From the NCBI RefSeq assembly GCF_001429765.1, contig NZ_LMJB01000005.1, forward strand, positions 436,549 through 500,548: a stretch of 64,000 bases of DNA, written 5' to 3'. Positions 32,511 through 41,657 of this stretch are shown here, piece by piece; the stretch's first letter is position 1, and each line of letters starts with the position of its first letter. Under the pieces are notes generated by a model. It ran no database searches. It had not been told where the DNA came from and saw only the letters and a program-made list of their open reading frames with translations. A program made the position numbers and the translations under genes. The stretch comes from Flavobacterium sp. Root901. GTDB lineage: Bacteria; Bacteroidota; Bacteroidia; Flavobacteriales; Flavobacteriaceae.

Positions 32511-35288
32511 ATGGATAGGTTTTCATTTTTAAATGCAGCGCATACCGAATTTTTTGCACAATTATACGATCAATATTTAGTTAACCCAGACAGCGTTGAG
32601 CCTAGCTGGAGAAGTTTCTTTCAAGGTTTTGACTTTGGACAAACGACTTATAATGACGAAAATCCAGTGCAGACGATTGTTGAGTATGTGACTAGCCCAA
32701 ACACAGATTACAGTCAGGTTTCAGAAAAACTGCAAAAAGAATTTAACGTTCTAAAATTAATTGATGGATACCGTACACGCGGACATTTGTTTACAAAAAC
32801 AAATCCGGTTCGTGACCGCAGACAGTCTTCTCCAACTTTAGATATTGAGAATTTCGGATTATCTGCAGCTGACCTTTCAACTGTTTTTGATGCTGCACAA
32901 ACAATTGGAATACCTCCTTCTTCTTTAGAAGCGATTGTAAATCGCCTAAAAGCTATTTACTGCCAGCATATTGGGATTGAATATATGTACATCAGAAATC
33001 CTGGCGTTGTAAAATGGATTCAGGAAAAACTGGCTGTAAATGTTAATCAGCCTAATTTCTCTACAGAAGAAAAGAAAACAATCTTAAATAAATTAAATGA
33101 AGCTGTTTCTTTCGAAAACTTTTTACACACTAAATATGTGGGTCAAAAACGTTTCTCGTTAGAAGGTGGAGAATCTATCATCCCGGCTTTAGATGCTTTG
33201 ATCGAGCAGGCTGCAGAAAAAGGTGTTGAACAATTTGTAATGGGAATGGCTCACCGTGGTCGTCTGAATGTTTTGGCAAACATCTTCGGAAAATCTACTC
33301 AGGATATTTTTGGTGAGTTTGACGGTAAAGATTACGATCAGGAATATTTTGACGGTGACGTAAAATACCACTTAGGCCTTACTGCCGACAAAAAAACAAG
33401 ATCAGGAAAAAGCATCAACATCAATTTAGCACCAAACCCTTCTCATTTAGAAACTGTTGGAGCTGTTATTGAAGGTATTACAAGAGCAAAACAAGATAAA
33501 TATTACGCTGACGATTTCTCTAAAGTGTTACCAATCGCTGTTCACGGTGATGCTGCAATTGCAGGACAAGGTATTCTTTACGAGATTATCCAAATGGCAC
33601 AGCTTGATGGTTACAAAACCGGAGGGACAATTCATATTGTAATTAACAATCAGGTTGGATTTACAACAAATTATTTAGATGCTCGTTCATCAACTTATTG
33701 TACAGACGTTGCAAAAGTTACACTTTCTCCAGTATTACACGTAAATGCTGATGACGCTGAAGCTGTTGTACATGCGGTTTCTTTTGCATTAGACTACAGA
33801 ATGCAGTTTGGACGTGACGTATTTATTGACCTTTTAGGTTATAGAAAATACGGTCACAACGAAGGTGACGAACCTCGTTTTACGCAGCCAGTTTTATATA
33901 AAATCATTGCTAAACATAAAAACCCAAGAGACATTTATGCTGAGAAATTACTTTCTGAAGGCGTAATTGATGCTTCTTATGTTAATGGTTTAGAAAAAGA
34001 ATACAAATCTGCACTTGAAGAAAACTTAGAAGCTTCACGTAAAAAAGATTTGACTATTATTACTCCATTCATGAAAAATGAATGGGATGGATTTGTTCAG
34101 GTTACGGACACGCAAATGCTTCAAAAAGTAGATACAACTTTCTCTAAAGAAGGTTTAACTGCTGTTGCAAATGCTATTTCTAACTTACCGGAAGACAAAA
34201 AATTCATCAGCAAAATCCAGAAATTAATCAACGACAGAAAAACAATGTTCTTCGAAACCAATTTATTAGATTGGGGAATGGCTGAGCATTTAGCTTACGG
34301 ATCTTTATTATTAGAAGGTTACGATGTTCGTATTTCTGGTCAGGATGTTGAAAGAGGAACTTTCTCTCACCGTCATGCAGTTGTAAAAGTAGAAGATTCT
34401 GAAGAAGAAGTTGTTTTGATCAACAATTTAGAAGGTAAAAAAGGAAACTTTAATGCCTACAATTCTCTTTTATCTGAGTATGGAGTTTTAGGATTTGATT
34501 ATGGATATGCTTTGGCAAACCCGAAAACACTGACAATCTGGGAAGCACAATTTGGAGATTTCTCTAACGGAGCGCAAATTATGATTGACCAGTATATTTC
34601 GTGCGGAGAAGATAAATGGAACAACCAAAATGGTATTGTTTTATTATTACCTCACGGATATGAAGGACAAGGTGCAGAACACTCTTCTGCAAGAATGGAG
34701 CGTTACCTACAACTTTGTGCAAGACAAAACATGTATGTTGCCGATTGTACAACTCCGGCAAACTTCTTCCACTTGCTAAGAAGACAAATGAAAACTAATT
34801 TCCGTAAACCTTTAATAGTTTTCTCTCCAAAAAGTTTATTACGTGATCCAAGATGTGTATCTACAATTGAAGAGTTGGCAAACGGAAGTTTTCAGGAAAC
34901 AATTGATGACAATACAGTAGATAAAAAGAAAGTAAAAACTTTAGTTTTTGTTACTGGTAAATTCTACTATGACATCGTTGCAGAAAGAGAAAACAACGGA
35001 AGAAATGATGTTGCAGTTGTTCGTATCGAACAATTGTTCCCATTACCAGTTGAGCAGTTAAAAGCAATTATCGCGCAATATCCAAATGCAGATGATTATG
35101 TCTGGGCTCAGGAAGAACCTAAAAACATGGGGGCTTACAGCTTTATGCTGATGAACTTTGATCTTGTAAAATGGAGATTAGCTTCATTAAAAGCTTACGC
35201 TGCTCCGGCATCCGGAAGTTATACACGTGCAAAACGTCGTCACGCAGATGCAATTAGAATGGTATTCGATAAAAATTTATTCAGATAA
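32511..35288 (+). CDS. sucA: 2-oxoglutarate dehydrogenase E1 component
   Basis: A 925-residue thiamine-diphosphate enzyme that decarboxylates 2-oxoglutarate in the TCA cycle and hands the succinyl group to E2. I use ATG 32511 ('MDRFSFLNAAHTEFFAQLYDQY'), the conserved opening. Visible features are 'PSWRSFFQGFDFG' at the N-terminus, 'GMAHRGRLNVLANIFGK', the ThDP-binding run 'GDAAIAGQGI', 'YRKYGHNEGDEPRFTQPVLY', and the late 'LLPHGYEGQGAEHSSAR'. Length is normal. sucB follows after 82 bp; that gap contains a TTTCAGG heptamer hairpin. E3 is not encoded here. Confidence 0.97.
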   Translation: MDRFSFLNAAHTEFFAQLYDQYLVNPDSVEPSWRSFFQGFDFGQTTYNDENPVQTIVEYVTSPNTDYSQVSEKLQKEFNVLKLIDGYRTRGHLFTKTNPVRDRRQSSPTLDIENFGLSAADLSTVFDAAQTIGIPPSSLEAIVNRLKAIYCQHIGIEYMYIRNPGVVKWIQEKLAVNVNQPNFSTEEKKTILNKLNEAVSFENFLHTKYVGQKRFSLEGGESIIPALDALIEQAAEKGVEQFVMGMAHRGRLNVLANIFGKSTQDIFGEFDGKDYDQEYFDGDVKYHLGLTADKKTRSGKSININLAPNPSHLETVGAVIEGITRAKQDKYYADDFSKVLPIAVHGDAAIAGQGILYEIIQMAQLDGYKTGGTIHIVINNQVGFTTNYLDARSSTYCTDVAKVTLSPVLHVNADDAEAVVHAVSFALDYRMQFGRDVFIDLLGYRKYGHNEGDEPRFTQPVLYKIIAKHKNPRDIYAEKLLSEGVIDASYVNGLEKEYKSALEENLEASRKKDLTIITPFMKNEWDGFVQVTDTQMLQKVDTTFSKEGLTAVANAISNLPEDKKFISKIQKLINDRKTMFFETNLLDWGMAEHLAYGSLLLEGYDVRISGQDVERGTFSHRHAVVKVEDSEEEVVLINNLEGKKGNFNAYNSLLSEYGVLGFDYGYALANPKTLTIWEAQFGDFSNGAQIMIDQYISCGEDKWNNQNGIVLLLPHGYEGQGAEHSSARMERYLQLCARQNMYVADCTTPANFFHLLRRQMKTNFRKPLIVFSPKSLLRDPRCVSTIEELANGSFQETIDDNTVDKKKVKTLVFVTGKFYYDIVAERENNGRNDVAVVRIEQLFPLPVEQLKAIIAQYPNADDYVWAQEEPKNMGAYSFMLMNFDLVKWRLASLKAYAAPASGSYTRAKRRHADAIRMVFDKNLFR

Positions 35289-35298
35289 TAAAAAAATT

Positions 35299-35345
35299 GT
35301 TTCAGGTTTCAGGTTTCAGGTTTGACAAAGCCTGAAATTTGAAAC
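35299..35345. repeat. TTTCAGG heptamer repeat and hairpin between sucA and sucB
   Basis: TTTCAGG occurs three times head to tail (35300-35320). Its last 15 nt pair with CCTGAAATTTGAAAC (35331-35345) with two mismatches around a 10-nt loop. Confidence 0.7.
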
Positions 35346-35370
35346 TAACTAAACTTTAAACAAAAACAAG

Positions 35371-36621
35371 ATGATTTTAGAAATGAAAGTCCCATCACCA
35401 GGGGAATCAATAAAAGAAGTTGAAATTGCAACTTGGTTAGTAAAAGACGGAGATTATGTAGAAAAAGATCAGGCTATTGCTGAAGTTGATTCAGATAAAG
35501 CTACTCTTGAATTACCTGCTGAAATGAGCGGTGTAATTACACTAAAAGCTGAAGAAGGTGATACAGTTGCAGTAGGTGCTGTCGTTTGTTTAATCGATAC
35601 AGATGCCGCAAAACCAGCAGGATCTGCTCCAGCAGCAGAAGCCCCTAAAACTGAAGCACCAAAAGCTGAGGCTCCAAAGGCTGAAGTAAAAGCTGAAGCT
35701 CCTAAAGCAGAAGCACCAGCAGCAGCAGCAGCAACAAGCTATGCAGCCGGAACCCCATCTCCTGCAGCGAGAAAAATATTAGACGAAAAAAATATTGCTC
35801 CGGCTACAGTTTCAGGAACTGGTAAAGGAGGAAGAATTACTAAAGATGATGCTGTAAATGCAGTACCTTCTATGGGAACTCCAACTGGCGGAAGCCGTGG
35901 AACTGAGCGTACAAAATTATCTATGTTACGTCGTAAAGTAGCAGAAAGACTGGTTTCAGCTAAAAATGAAACAGCTATGCTTACTACTTTCAACGAAGTA
36001 AACATGACACCAATTAACCAAATCCGTAACGAATACAAAGATGCTTTCAAAGCGAAACATGGCGGTTTAGGATTAGGTTTCATGTCATTCTTTACAAAAG
36101 CAGTTACAAGAGCTTTACAATTATATCCGGATGTAAACTCAATGATGGATGGTGATTATAAAATCGCTTATGATTTTGCTGATATCTCTATCGCAGTTTC
36201 CGGACCAAAAGGATTAATGGTTCCAGTTGTTCGTAATGCTGAATTGTTAACTTTCCGCGGAATTGAAGCTGAAATCAAAAGATTGGCTTTAAGAGCCCGT
36301 GATGGTCAAATTACAGTTGACGACATGACCGGAGGAACTTTTACAATCACAAACGGTGGTGTTTTTGGAAGTATGTTAAGTACTCCAATTATCAACCCTC
36401 CTCAATCAGGAATTTTAGGAATGCACAATATTATTGAGCGTCCTATTGCTGTAAACGGAAAAGTGGAAATTCACCCAATGATGTATGTTGCACTTTCTTA
36501 TGACCACAGAATTATCGACGGACGTGAGTCTGTTGGTTTCTTAGTGGCAGTAAAAGAAGCTTTAGAAAACCCATTAGAACTATTAATGAATGGCGATGCT
36601 AAACGTGCTTTAGAATTGTAA
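35371..36621 (+). CDS. sucB: Dihydrolipoyl succinyltransferase, E2 of 2-oxoglutarate dehydrogenase
   Basis: A 416-residue E2 enzyme. The lipoyl domain (1-77) carries the attachment lysine in '[14 protein letters not shown]'. An Ala/Pro/Glu/Lys-rich linker with repeated 'APKAEA' follows at about 85-128. The peripheral subunit-binding domain is at about 133-167 ('[14 protein letters not shown]'). The catalytic domain ends with '[15 protein letters not shown]', where His and Asp are the acyltransfer residues. It is co-transcribed with sucA and followed by a terminator. The linker repeats are normal for the family. Confidence 0.97.
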   Translation: MILEMKVPSPGESIKEVEIATWLVKDGDYVEKDQAIAEVDSDKATLELPAEMSGVITLKAEEGDTVAVGAVVCLIDTDAAKPAGSAPAAEAPKTEAPKAEAPKAEVKAEAPKAEAPAAAAATSYAAGTPSPAARKILDEKNIAPATVSGTGKGGRITKDDAVNAVPSMGTPTGGSRGTERTKLSMLRRKVAERLVSAKNETAMLTTFNEVNMTPINQIRNEYKDAFKAKHGGLGLGFMSFFTKAVTRALQLYPDVNSMMDGDYKIAYDFADISIAVSGPKGLMVPVVRNAELLTFRGIEAEIKRLALRARDGQITVDDMTGGTFTITNGGVFGSMLSTPIINPPQSGILGMHNIIERPIAVNGKVEIHPMMYVALSYDHRIIDGRESVGFLVAVKEALENPLELLMNGDAKRALEL

Positions 36622-36644
36622 TCAGAATATTTTTCAATACATAC

Positions 36645-36679
36645 AAAAACCTGTTCATTCATTTGAGCAGGTTTTTTTT
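36645..36679 (+). terminator. Terminator after sucB
   Basis: AAAACCTGTTCA pairs with TGAGCAGGTTTT (one mismatch) and runs into eight T residues, 24 nt past the stop. Confidence 0.85.
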
Positions 36680-36755
36680 GTTCCAAAAACAATATAAATA
36701 CTGCGTATACTGTTAATTTTTTAAAAAAATGTAAATTTTACCTTTTTAAAAATAT

Positions 36756-36774
36756 TTTATTTAGAATAAATAAA
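36756..36774. promoter_or_regulatory. Fur-like 19-bp palindrome before the siderophore receptor
   Basis: TTTATTTA-GAA-TAAATAAA has perfect 8-bp arms, 19 bp in all, the length of a Fur box. It ends 6 bp upstream of the -33 box of the receptor promoter. Confidence 0.5.
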
Positions 36775-36780
36775 AACAAC

Positions 36781-36811
36781 TTGTTTTTTGTGCTTTCAAA
36801 ACATACATTTG
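36781..36811 (+). promoter_or_regulatory. Promoter of the siderophore-receptor operon
   Basis: TTG (36781-36783), 20 bp, then TACATTTG (36804-36811); both boxes match the Bacteroidota consensus. The leader would be about 20 nt. Confidence 0.65.
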
Positions 36812-36838
36812 CACTATTAAAATTAATTCTAAATAAAA

Positions 36839-39289
36839 ATGAAATCCAAATCCACTCTTTTCTTTTTGAGCTTTTGTTTTTTCTTATTAGCCGCCAGTAC
36901 ATTATTCGCACAAGAAAAAGCTTCACTAAAGGGTCAAATAACTTTAAATAATAACGAATCAGCCGAAAGCATTTCTGTCGTTTTAAAAGGAACAAAATAC
37001 GGAACAACGACAAATGAGGGAGGTAATTATTTATTAAAGAATATTAAACCGGGAACTTATACCATTAAAGTTTCGGGAGTTGGAATTACAACAATTGAAA
37101 AAAAGATTACTGTTAATGAAGGACAAGATTTAACAGAAAACTTTACTTTAAACGCAAATTCTGAAGAATTGTCAGAAGTTGTAATCAATGGAGGCAAAAC
37201 AAATCATTATGCTCGCAAAGAAACTCAGCAAGTATCAAGACTGCCTCTTAAAAATCTTGAAAATCCACAAGTTTACACTACAATTACCGGAGAAGTTTTA
37301 AAAGAGCAGGTTGTTACTAACTTTGATGACGCGTTAAAAAATGCGCCTGGAATTACACAGCTTTGGGCTGCAACAGGCCGCGGCGGAGATGGAGCCGGTT
37401 ATTATTCTCTTCGAGGATTTGCTGTACAACCCACTATCGTAAATGGCTTACCAGGTTTAACAAACGGAAGTTTAGATCCTGCAAACATTGATAGAATTGA
37501 AATTATAAAAGGACCATCAGGAACTTTGTTTGGAAGCAGCCTGATTTCTTATGGTGGTTTAATCAATACAACAACTAAAAGACCTTATAAAACTTTTGGA
37601 GGAGAGGTTAATTATACTGTTGGGAGTTATGGTTTAAATCGTGTAACAGCAGATTTAAATACACCTTTAAACGATAAAAAAACATTGAATTTCAGAATAA
37701 ACTCAGCCTATAACAAACAAAACAGTTTTCAGGATGCCGGTTTTAGAGAATCATTTTTTGTTGCTCCGTCTTTATCTTATAATGTTAATGACAGATTATC
37801 GTTTTTAGTTTTAACCGAGTTCATGAGCAATGAAACTACAAATCCAACAATGTTATTCTTAGACAGAGCAAACCCTTTAAGAGTTCATAACATTAATGAA
37901 TTAAAATATGATAACAAACGTTCTTATACCAGTAACGAATTAACGATCAAAACTCCTTCTTATAATATCCAGACTCAAATGAATTATAAGATTTCTGATC
38001 AATGGACTTCTCAAACTGTTTTCTCTACAAGTTCGGCAAAATCAACAGGAAATTATGCTTATTTATATGAAGGAACAAGCAGCACTTCTATCACAGACGG
38101 AATTGTTCTTGCAAGATATTTTACCTATCAGGACAATAGAAATATTACAACAGATATCCAGCAAAATTTTATTGGTGATTTTAAAATCGGAAGTTTAAGA
38201 AACAGGCTGGTTGTTGGTTTTGATTATTTCAAAAGAACTGCAACGGATCATGGAAGCGGCTATTTTGGCAATGGATACGTTTATATTGGAGATGACTTAC
38301 AGTCATTTAATAATATGGTAGGCGCACAAACTAATGGCGATACCGGAGATTTAACAAAAGTTGGTTCTGATGCAATTGTGGGTGACAGCCCAAGAAATAA
38401 CAGTAAAACTAAGCAAGAAGTAATCAGTGCTTATTTTTCAGATGTAATTAATATTACCCCTGCTTTATCTGCAATGGTAAGTTTGCGTGCAGATCGTTTT
38501 TTAAACGGCGGAGATACTTCTACAGATGCTGACAATTACAATCAAAATGCATTGTCGCCTAAATTTGGTTTAGTTTATCAGCCAGTTATAGATCAGGTTT
38601 CTATTTTTGCCAACTACATGAACGGATTTACAAATGTTGCTCCGGGAGAAAATGTTGTTGGAACAACAAGAACTCCAAAAACTTTTGATCCGGAACATGC
38701 TAATCAATTTGAAGTTGGTACCAAACTTAACATCTTCAAAGACAAACTTTATGCTACTTTAAGTTACTATGATATCAAAGTTACAGATCAGGTTTATAGT
38801 GTAAGACCAAATGCAACTGACGCAACCTATTATCAGGACGGCGGTCAGCACAATAAAGGTTTTGAAGCAGAATTTATTGCAAATCCTGTAAACGGACTAA
38901 ACATCATTTTAGGATATAGCTATAATGATGCAACATTAACCAGAGGAGATGCCGATTTTGTTGGTTTCAGACCGGAAAGTGCGGGTGCATATAACTTAGC
39001 CAACCTTTGGGCAAGCTACAAATTTACTGAAGGTTTGTTAAGAGGTTTTGGTTTAGGTTTTGGAGGAAATTATGTTGGAGACAACAAAATAATGAACAGA
39101 TCTGTTTCGGGAACATTTACAATTCCTGAATATACTGTACTTAATTCTTCTTTATTTTATAATACTGAAAGATTTGGTATAACGCTAAAACTAAACAACA
39201 TCGCAAACAAGGAAATCTATGACGGATGGTCAACCATACATCCAAAAGATCCTAGAACTTTTGCAGCAAGTTTCACTTACAGATTCTAA
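36839..39289 (+). CDS. TonB-dependent siderophore receptor
   Basis: An 816-residue outer-membrane receptor. A signal peptide (residues 1-24, ending 'TLFAQ') is followed by a carboxypeptidase-like domain at about 28-115. The plug is at about 125-250 and contains 'SLRGFAVQPTIVNGLPGL' and 'IEIIKGPSGTLFGSSLISYGGLINTTTKRP', characteristic of FhuA/FpvA-type ferric-siderophore receptors. The barrel ends '...FAASFTYRF'. The following DUF3325, DUF3649 and PepSY genes are a known iron-uptake partnership. A Fur-like palindrome precedes the promoter, so iron repression is likely. The siderophore is unknown. Confidence 0.92.
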   Translation: MKSKSTLFFLSFCFFLLAASTLFAQEKASLKGQITLNNNESAESISVVLKGTKYGTTTNEGGNYLLKNIKPGTYTIKVSGVGITTIEKKITVNEGQDLTENFTLNANSEELSEVVINGGKTNHYARKETQQVSRLPLKNLENPQVYTTITGEVLKEQVVTNFDDALKNAPGITQLWAATGRGGDGAGYYSLRGFAVQPTIVNGLPGLTNGSLDPANIDRIEIIKGPSGTLFGSSLISYGGLINTTTKRPYKTFGGEVNYTVGSYGLNRVTADLNTPLNDKKTLNFRINSAYNKQNSFQDAGFRESFFVAPSLSYNVNDRLSFLVLTEFMSNETTNPTMLFLDRANPLRVHNINELKYDNKRSYTSNELTIKTPSYNIQTQMNYKISDQWTSQTVFSTSSAKSTGNYAYLYEGTSSTSITDGIVLARYFTYQDNRNITTDIQQNFIGDFKIGSLRNRLVVGFDYFKRTATDHGSGYFGNGYVYIGDDLQSFNNMVGAQTNGDTGDLTKVGSDAIVGDSPRNNSKTKQEVISAYFSDVINITPALSAMVSLRADRFLNGGDTSTDADNYNQNALSPKFGLVYQPVIDQVSIFANYMNGFTNVAPGENVVGTTRTPKTFDPEHANQFEVGTKLNIFKDKLYATLSYYDIKVTDQVYSVRPNATDATYYQDGGQHNKGFEAEFIANPVNGLNIILGYSYNDATLTRGDADFVGFRPESAGAYNLANLWASYKFTEGLLRGFGLGFGGNYVGDNKIMNRSVSGTFTIPEYTVLNSSLFYNTERFGITLKLNNIANKEIYDGWSTIHPKDPRTFAASFTYRF

Positions 39290-39302
39290 TATATAAACAT
39301 AC

Positions 39303-39332
39303 AACACCTTTTTATTGCTATAGAAAGGTGTT
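39303..39332 (+). terminator. Hairpin between receptor and downstream iron genes (attenuator-like)
   Basis: AACACCTTT pairs with AAAGGTGTT around a 12-nt loop and is followed by TTT and an A/T-rich tail. It sits 14 nt past the receptor stop, inside an operon. Partial read-through would give more receptor than membrane proteins. Confidence 0.6.
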
Positions 39333-39349
39333 TTTAAATTTTTAAGATT

Positions 39350-39682
39350 ATGATAACAATAGCAAGCCTTATCGTTTTTTTAGCTTTTTACACTTTATAT
39401 TATACCTCAAAAAGAGCCGCATTATCTTATGATTTAGGTTTTGAAAAATGGATGCAGAAAAATCCAAAGCAAACCAAAATCACAGGACTGCTGCTTCTTG
39501 TAATTGCTTACACAATGTGGCTTTTTACGCAGTCATTAGGTTGTGGTACTTTAATGTTTTTTATTCAGCTAATGGCAATTGGGAGCTTAATTATCATTCT
39601 TACACCTTTAAAAAAAATAAACAGTAAAGCGCTTCTGGCCATTTTAATTATTGCTGCTTTATTAGAATTATATTACAACTAA
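39350..39682 (+). CDS. DUF3325-like small membrane protein
   Basis: A 110-residue protein with three to four membrane helices (about 2-16, 44-60, 64-84 and 92-108) and little else. Length and position next to a TonB receptor and PepSY genes match DUF3325, a family found in siderophore-uptake loci of unknown biochemical role. It begins 60 bp after the receptor, behind a hairpin, and is followed 13 bp later by another small membrane protein. The family assignment is from pattern and context, not alignment. Confidence 0.6.
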   Translation: MITIASLIVFLAFYTLYYTSKRAALSYDLGFEKWMQKNPKQTKITGLLLLVIAYTMWLFTQSLGCGTLMFFIQLMAIGSLIIILTPLKKINSKALLAILIIAALLELYYN

Positions 39683-39695
39683 ATACACTCAATAA

Positions 39696-39995
39696 ATGCC
39701 AGCAAATCCAAAATATTTAACTCCTGCATTTTGGCCGCGTTTTGCCAAAATTACAGCCGCTATTTTAGGCGGTTACTTTGTTTCTGTTACTTTTCATTTA
39801 GCCTTGGCTTCCTGGTTTTACAGACCTGAAGTTTTAATGACAATGGCTTTTAGCGGATTTATTCTTTGGGTTATTTTAATGGTTCTTGCATTTCTGGCAA
39901 AAAGCGGACTGAAAATCTGGGGAATATATATTCTTCTTTCATTGTTTTTTTCCCTTCTTATTTATCTTGGTCAAACTTATAATCCTACCGCATAA
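39696..39995 (+). CDS. DUF3649-like small membrane protein
   Basis: A 99-residue protein with three membrane helices. The N-terminal pattern 'WPRFAKITAAILGGYFVSVTFHLAL' resembles DUF3649, which accompanies PepSY proteins in iron-uptake operons. The next gene starts 5 bp later, so the two are tightly coupled. A role as a subunit or assembly partner of the PepSY reductase is a reasonable guess. Confidence 0.6.
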   Translation: MPANPKYLTPAFWPRFAKITAAILGGYFVSVTFHLALASWFYRPEVLMTMAFSGFILWVILMVLAFLAKSGLKIWGIYILLSLFFSLLIYLGQTYNPTA

Positions 39996-40000
39996 TAATT

Positions 40001-41548
40001 ATGAATAACCGTCATTATAATATTTATTTTCATACCCATACCGTTAGCGGAATTGTGATAAGTGTGGTGCTTTTTGTAATTTTCTTTGCAGGCTCTTTTT
40101 CTTTTTTTAGAGATGAAATTGTCAATTGGGAAAGAAGTGAATCTACTGCTGTCACAAAAGAGATTCAATTAGATTATAACAATGCCTTAGAAAATATTGA
40201 CAAAAAATACATTTTACACGGAAGAAATATTACCATATCAAAACCATCTGTTGAAAACAGGGTTGCGGTTTATATGGAAGGAACCAAAGACACATTGGCG
40301 CCGGCCAAACAAAAAGAAGAATCGTTTTTCTATCTGGACAATAAAAATTTTAAACCCTACACTTATGAAGAATCTTATTCATTGGGAGAATTTTTATATC
40401 GTCTGCATTTTCTTGCTCAAATTCCATATCCGGTTGGATATTATCTTTCTGGATTTACAGCTTTATTTTTCCTTTTTGCAATTGTAACCGGACTTTTACT
40501 GCATTGGAAAAAAATAGTTTCTAATTTTTATGTTTTCCGTCCAAAGGAAAAATTAAAAACATTATGGACAGATGCACATACGGCATTAGGAATGATCGGG
40601 CTTCCATTTCAGTTTGTTTATGCCGTAACCGGTGCATTTTTCATGATAAAACTTTTAATTGTAGCACCCGCCGTAATGGCATTATACAAAGGTGATGAAA
40701 GCAAATTATATAAGGAATTAGAATATAACGATCCCGATTATAAGTTTGAAAACAAAAAACTAACAGCATCTTTTGACATCAACCAGCTCGTTTCTAAAGC
40801 AAAAAACAATTGGTCTGATTTTGAAATTACACGCGTTTTTATTCAAAATTATGGCGATGCTAATATGCACGTTTTAGTCGAAGGCGAGTTATTGAACGAC
40901 AAAAAATTTACCGGAATAGGAAAAGTAGTTTACCGCATTTCTGATGGGAAAGAAATTGCCCGCAAAAATCCTGTTACCCAAAACGGTTATATTGATATTG
41001 TAAAGAATGTTTTATACCGAATTCATTTTGGAGATTATGGCGGCTATGCGCTTAAAATAGTAAGTTTTATTTTGGGAATTATAACTTGTTTTGTTATCAT
41101 TTCAGGAGTTATGATTTGGTTAACAGCGAGACAAAAAAACAATTTACCAGAAAAGAAAAGACGTTTTAATGCTGCTGTAGTTCATATTTATCTGGCGATT
41201 TGTTTAAGTATGTATCCAATTACAGCTCTTTCTTTTATTGGTGTAAAAATATTTTATCCGTTGAGCCAGACGAATTTATTTAGTTTATATTTTGGCGGAT
41301 GGCTGCTGCTCACCATTTTCTTTATCATTAAAAAGAATGATGCTTTTACAAATAAATTTTGTTTAATTTCCGGAAGCATTCTTGGATTTTTAATTCCAAT
41401 TACAAACGGAATCATTTCCGGCAATTGGTTCTGGACTTCATTTATGCAAAACAAAGTTCAAATCTTTTTTATCGACGTTTTCTGGATTGTTTTGGCTTCA
41501 ATAACATTATATACTGCTTTTCATTTAAAAACTAAAAAAGTTTCTTAA
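40001..41548 (+). CDS. PepSY-associated membrane protein, putative ferric-siderophore reductase
   Basis: A 515-residue inner-membrane protein. The first helix (about 14-35) has the family's opening 'FHTHTVSGIVISVVLFVIFFAGSFSFFRDEI'. A periplasmic PepSY-containing segment follows. Helices with histidines ('LLHWKKIV', 'TDAHTALG', 'YRIHFGDYGG') could hold b-type haem. Four further helices lie after residue 390, making it longer than the usual PepSY_TM protein. Relatives such as FoxB/PiuB-type proteins reduce ferric siderophores at the inner membrane. It is encoded 5 bp after the DUF3649-like gene. Confidence 0.8.
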   Translation: MNNRHYNIYFHTHTVSGIVISVVLFVIFFAGSFSFFRDEIVNWERSESTAVTKEIQLDYNNALENIDKKYILHGRNITISKPSVENRVAVYMEGTKDTLAPAKQKEESFFYLDNKNFKPYTYEESYSLGEFLYRLHFLAQIPYPVGYYLSGFTALFFLFAIVTGLLLHWKKIVSNFYVFRPKEKLKTLWTDAHTALGMIGLPFQFVYAVTGAFFMIKLLIVAPAVMALYKGDESKLYKELEYNDPDYKFENKKLTASFDINQLVSKAKNNWSDFEITRVFIQNYGDANMHVLVEGELLNDKKFTGIGKVVYRISDGKEIARKNPVTQNGYIDIVKNVLYRIHFGDYGGYALKIVSFILGIITCFVIISGVMIWLTARQKNNLPEKKRRFNAAVVHIYLAICLSMYPITALSFIGVKIFYPLSQTNLFSLYFGGWLLLTIFFIIKKNDAFTNKFCLISGSILGFLIPITNGIISGNWFWTSFMQNKVQIFFIDVFWIVLASITLYTAFHLKTKKVS

Positions 41549-41610
41549 AAAGAAATATGTTTCTATTTACAAATGTGTTTTTTTGAATCTCACAAAATAT
41601 TTATAATAAC

Positions 41611-41641
41611 TTGTCACTTATAAATTTTGCGTATACATTTA
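41611..41641 (+). promoter_or_regulatory. Promoter before the second PepSY gene
   Basis: TTG (41611-41613), 20 bp, then TACATTTA (41634-41641), one base off the -7 consensus. The leader would be only about 11 nt. Confidence 0.5.
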
Positions 41642-41657
41642 CGTTTTTAATCAAAAA

